A stretch of 40,796 nucleotides of DNA from an uncultured Alphaproteobacteria bacterium (GTDB taxonomy: Bacteria > Pseudomonadota > Alphaproteobacteria > Rhizobiales > Aestuariivirgaceae), in assembly GCA_937873445.1 (NCBI GenBank), contig CALMWF010000002.1, positions 1-40,796 on the forward strand, written 5' to 3'. This document shows, piece after piece, positions 34,192-40,796 of the stretch. Position numbers and translations under genes: made by a program. How positions within the stretch are numbered: the stretch's first letter is position 1; each line of letters begins with the position of its first letter. A model generated the notes under the pieces. That model did no database searches and was not told the origin of the DNA. It saw only the letters and a list, made by a program, of their open reading frames with translations.

Positions 34192-35988
34192 ATGAAAAAG
34201 CCCCTCCCCGATTCAAGATCCCGCCTTGCCGCGCTGCGCGGCCTGCTCCGACAGCAAAAGCTCACCGGCTTCATCGTGCCCCGGCAGGATGAATTTCAGG
34301 GCGAATATGTGTCGGCCTATGCCGAGCGCCTGCACTGGCTGACCGGCTTTTCCGGTTCCTGGGGCATGGCCATCATCACCCTGAACAAGGCCGCCATCTT
34401 TGTGGACGGCCGCTACACCCTTCAAGTGCGCCAGCAGGTGGACACAAAACGGCTGACACCGCAGCACCTCATTGACCAGCCCCCCGCCGACTGGATCAGG
34501 GCCCATCTCAAAAAGGGCGACCGGCTGGGCTTTGACCCCTGGCTTGTCACCGCCGATCAGGCCCAGCGCCTGGCCGCCGCCTGTGCGGCGGCGGGTGCAG
34601 CCCTCGTGCCGGTGGCCAGAAATCCCATTGATGCTCTGTGGACGGAGCAACCGGCGCGGCCCGCCACCCCCTTTGCCGTGCAGCCCACGCAATTTGCCGG
34701 CAGGTCCCCGCGCGACAAGCACAAGGACATGACCGCCGCCCTGGCCAAAGCCGGGGCCGACGCCGCCGTCATCGCCCTGCCGGATTCAGTCGCCTGGCTG
34801 TTCAACCTGCGCGGTGAGGACATCCCCTACACACCCGTGGTGCCGGCCTTTGCCCTGCTGAAGCGCGGCGCCAAGGCCGAACTGTTCATTGATCCCGCCC
34901 GCCTGCCGGAGGATGTGAAGGCCCATCTCAAGCCGGTGGCGGTGGTGAAAAAACCCGCCGCGCTGGAAGCCGCGCTGAAGGCGCTGGGCCGGCGCAAGGC
35001 CCGCGTCATGCTCGACGGCGCCTGGGTGGCCGCCCGCATCAGGTCCGTGCTGGAAAAATCCGGCGCGAAGATCATGGCCGCCCAGGACCCCTGCGTTCTG
35101 CCCAAGGCCATGAAGAACCAGACCGAGGCCGAGGGCGCGCGCACCGCCCACCGCCGCGATGGTGCCGCCATGGCGCGTTTTCTGCGCTGGCTGGAGGCAG
35201 AGGCTCCCAAGGGCTGCCTTGATGAGTGGAGCGTGGCCCAGCAGCTCCGCAGCTTCCGCGAGGCCACCGGCGCCCTGAAGGACCTGTCCTTCGAGACCAT
35301 TCCGGGGGCCGGCCCCAACGCCGCCATTCCGCATTATCACGTCAACCCGAAGAAGCCCCTGAAACTGCTGGCCGACAGCATCTTCCTGATCGATTCCGGC
35401 GGCCAGTATCAGGACGGCACCACCGACATCACCCGCACCGTCATCATTGGTCAGCCCACGGAGGAAATGACCGACCGTTTCACCCGCGTCCTGAAGGGCA
35501 TGATCCAGCTGTCGCTGGCCCGCTTCCCCGCGGGCACCACCGGCTCACAGCTTGATGTGCTGGCGCGCGCCGCCCTGTGGCAGGCGGGCCTCGACTTCGA
35601 CCACGGCACCGGCCATGGCGTGGGCTCCTACCTTTCGGTGCATGAGGGACCGGCGCGCATCAACAAGACCGACCGGGTTGCCCTGCAGCCGGGCATGATC
35701 CTGTCCAACGAGCCGGGCTACTACAAGGCCGGCCACTGGGGCATCCGCATTGAAAACCTGCTGCTCATCCGCAAGGCTGAAAAGCCGGCGGGCGGCGAAC
35801 GCGAGATGATGAGTTTTGAAACCCTCACCCTCTGTCCCATTGACCAGCGCCTCATCGACACGCGCCTCATGACGCGCGCCGAACTGGACTGGCTCAACGC
35901 CTATCATGCCCGGGTGCTGAAGGAGGTGGGGCCGCTGCTGGCGGGTGAGGATCTGGCCTGGCTGGAGAAGGCCTGCGTTCCGCTCTAA
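34192..35988 (+). CDS. Xaa-Pro aminopeptidase (M24B, aminopeptidase P family)
   Basis: It removes N-terminal residues next to proline. The 598-residue protein has two creatinase-N-like domains and a pita-bread catalytic domain from about 310. Its metal ligands are visible: Asp in FLIDSGGQYQDGTTDITRT, His in DHGTGHGVGSYLSVHE, Glu in LSNEPGYY and Glu in GIRIENL. The length fits the three-domain P-type rather than the shorter PepQ. Its stop overlaps the azlD stop by 4 nt (convergent). Confidence 0.93.
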   Translation: MKKPLPDSRSRLAALRGLLRQQKLTGFIVPRQDEFQGEYVSAYAERLHWLTGFSGSWGMAIITLNKAAIFVDGRYTLQVRQQVDTKRLTPQHLIDQPPADWIRAHLKKGDRLGFDPWLVTADQAQRLAAACAAAGAALVPVARNPIDALWTEQPARPATPFAVQPTQFAGRSPRDKHKDMTAALAKAGADAAVIALPDSVAWLFNLRGEDIPYTPVVPAFALLKRGAKAELFIDPARLPEDVKAHLKPVAVVKKPAALEAALKALGRRKARVMLDGAWVAARIRSVLEKSGAKIMAAQDPCVLPKAMKNQTEAEGARTAHRRDGAAMARFLRWLEAEAPKGCLDEWSVAQQLRSFREATGALKDLSFETIPGAGPNAAIPHYHVNPKKPLKLLADSIFLIDSGGQYQDGTTDITRTVIIGQPTEEMTDRFTRVLKGMIQLSLARFPAGTTGSQLDVLARAALWQAGLDFDHGTGHGVGSYLSVHEGPARINKTDRVALQPGMILSNEPGYYKAGHWGIRIENLLLIRKAEKPAGGEREMMSFETLTLCPIDQRLIDTRLMTRAELDWLNAYHARVLKEVGPLLAGEDLAWLEKACVPL

Positions 35989-36293
35989 CCGAGCACCAGC
36001 CGCAGCAGCACCACGCTGACCACGCCGATGAGAATGACCACCACCATGGGCAGGCGCAGCGCCGCCGCCCCGGCGGTCAGCAGCGCGGCACCGGTTTCAG
36101 CCGGTCCTGTGGCCAGCACCGTGGGGGCAATCACCGCCATCAGCACGGCAGGCGGCAGCGCATCCAGCGCAGCCTTCATGCGCCCGCGCGGGGTGAAGCC
36201 CTTGAGCACATAAAACCCGGCGAGCCGCACCAGATAGGTGGCCAGACCCATGGCAATGAGGGCGGCCCAAACTCGGGCTTCAGGCCACATCAT
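35985..36293 (-). CDS. azlD: AzlD-type branched-chain amino-acid exporter subunit
   Basis: This 102-residue membrane protein has three to four helices. It is the small partner of AzlC (the YgaH-type subunit) in export of branched-chain amino acids. Recognisable features are YLVRLAGFYVLKGFTP near the N-terminus and DALPPAVLMAVIAP. Adjacent ATGs at 36293 and 36290 are both possible; AGGGGG precedes them. It overlaps the azlC end by 14 nt. Confidence 0.88.
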   Translation of the reverse strand: MMWPEARVWAALIAMGLATYLVRLAGFYVLKGFTPRGRMKAALDALPPAVLMAVIAPTVLATGPAETGAALLTAGAAALRLPMVVVILIGVVSVVLLRLVLG

Positions 36294-36975
36294 TGTCCCC
36301 CTCGCGATAAAGGGCCGCCGCCATGACCACACCGGAAAGGCCGCCCGCCAGAATATACCACGCCCCCGGCACGGTAAGCTTGGCAAGCGCCGCAACGCCG
36401 CCTGCCACCGCCAGCACCGCCGCCGTTTTGGGCCCCTTCCAGAAACCCGCAATGATGCCGATGAACATGGCCGAGAAGGCGAAATCAATGCCCAGCGCCG
36501 CCGGGTCGCCAAAGCTTCTGCCAAGCCACGCCCCCAGCGCCGTTGATGTGGTCCAGGTGATCCACATGCCGAAGCCGCAGGTGAGATAATAGGCGAGGGA
36601 AAATTTCTGGCTCAGCGCCCGCCGCTCCGACAGGGCCCAGGCCTCATCCACCAGCACATAGGCCATGAGCGGAATGAGCGCGGGCTTGACCGCCCCCACC
36701 TGCCGCGACAGCGACGCCGCCATGAGTATGTGGCGCAGATTGACAATGAATACCGCCAGCGCCACTGCAAACACATCAACCGGCGTCTGCCACAGTTCAA
36801 TGGCCACGAATTGCGACGCCCCGGCAAACACGAACACGCTCATCAGCCAGGCTTCCAGCGCGGAAAAACCCTTGCCCGCCGCCAGCGTGCCCCACAGCAG
36901 ACCAATGGGCGCCGCCGCCACCAGAATGGCGGCCATGTCGCGCACCCCCGCCCCGATGTCATCACGGCGCGGCAT
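36280..36975 (-). CDS. azlC: AzlC-type branched-chain amino-acid exporter subunit
   Basis: This 231-residue polytopic protein is the large subunit of the AzlCD (YgaZH-like) exporter. Family features are APIGLLWGTLAAGKGFSALEAWLMSVFVFAGASQF, NLRHILMAASL, and VDEAWALSE. About six to seven helices are seen. It starts 2 nt after the ligA stop and overlaps azlD, so recN, ligA, azlC and azlD appear to form one transcript. Confidence 0.91.
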   Translation of the reverse strand: MPRRDDIGAGVRDMAAILVAAAPIGLLWGTLAAGKGFSALEAWLMSVFVFAGASQFVAIELWQTPVDVFAVALAVFIVNLRHILMAASLSRQVGAVKPALIPLMAYVLVDEAWALSERRALSQKFSLAYYLTCGFGMWITWTTSTALGAWLGRSFGDPAALGIDFAFSAMFIGIIAGFWKGPKTAAVLAVAGGVAALAKLTVPGAWYILAGGLSGVVMAAALYREGDNDVA

Positions 36976-36977
36976 GA

Positions 36978-40747
<3,770 letters not shown>

Positions 40748-40752
40748 GCCGC

Positions 40753-40781
40753 CTTATAGCCCGCCATCGCCTTGAACAAAA
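40753..40781 (-). promoter_or_regulatory. Candidate recN promoter
   Basis: On the minus strand, TTTTGT (40776-40781) precedes TATAAG (40753-40758) with a 17-nt spacer. The -35 hexamer overlaps the LexA box, as expected of a repressed SOS promoter. The initiation site would fall very close to the ATG. Confidence 0.4.
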
Positions 40782-40788
40782 GGGGAAC
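40774..40788 (-). promoter_or_regulatory. LexA-type SOS box upstream of recN
   Basis: On the minus strand it reads GTTC-CCCTTTT-GTTC, a perfect match to the alphaproteobacterial LexA consensus GTTC-N7-GTTC. It lies 27 nt upstream of the recN ATG and overlaps the candidate -35. recN is a known SOS gene in many bacteria. Repression by LexA is inferred. Confidence 0.75.
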
Positions 40789-40796
40789 TTATGGGC

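Overview
The window looks like core chromosome from a GC-rich alphaproteobacterium, probably Hyphomicrobiales (Rhizobiales) or a near relative. The evidence is a circularly permuted (two-piece) tmRNA gene, an alpha-type SspB, the thyA/folA/hflK/hflC/DUF2065/Do-protease cluster, the fumC/DUF4169/ribbon-helix-helix trio, small DUF2853 and DUF1127 proteins, and an alphaproteobacterial LexA box (GTTC-N7-GTTC). Almost every base is coding, genes often overlap by 4 nt, and I see no insertion sequence, prophage, CRISPR array or integration scar.

Layout. 1-6451 (minus): thyA, a CPBP intramembrane protease, a GNAT acetyltransferase and folA form one coupled run, followed by hflK, hflC, DUF2065 and a DegP/DegQ-type periplasmic protease. 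6564-6875 (minus): DUF2853. 7060-9033 (plus): permuted ssrA (tmRNA), then sspB, the adaptor that delivers tmRNA-tagged proteins to ClpXP, then mepA. 9099-12181 (plus): the potassium transporter kup and an MFS permease; a second MFS gene (minus) runs into its tail. 13410-15195 (plus): fumC, DUF4169 and a ribbon-helix-helix protein. 15192-18950 (minus): a very long AsmA-family protein. 18995-20912: a divergent pair, an FAD-linked hydroxyacid dehydrogenase and a hotdog thioesterase. 20996-23601 (plus): a 58-residue unknown and a UvrD/PcrA helicase. 23590-25005 (minus): a DHA2-type drug exporter. 25240-28917 (plus): an ABC exporter, an OmpA-like lipoprotein and prmA. 29064-32428 (minus): DUF1127, a cold-shock protein and a GGDEF-EAL protein. 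32621-35988 (plus): a 5'-nucleotidase-like metallophosphatase and an M24 aminopeptidase P. 35985-40747 (minus): recN, ligA, azlC and azlD in one compact run.

Themes. Protein quality control is concentrated here: HflKC, the Do protease, the CPBP protease, and tmRNA beside SspB. DNA repair genes recN, ligA and uvrD are also present. A perfect LexA-type box lies just upstream of recN, and a one-mismatch match lies upstream of uvrD. I found no clearly undescribed multi-gene system. The most notable observations are the tmRNA-SspB adjacency, the probable SOS operon that carries the AzlCD amino-acid exporter, and the metallophosphatase with altered metal-ligand motifs.
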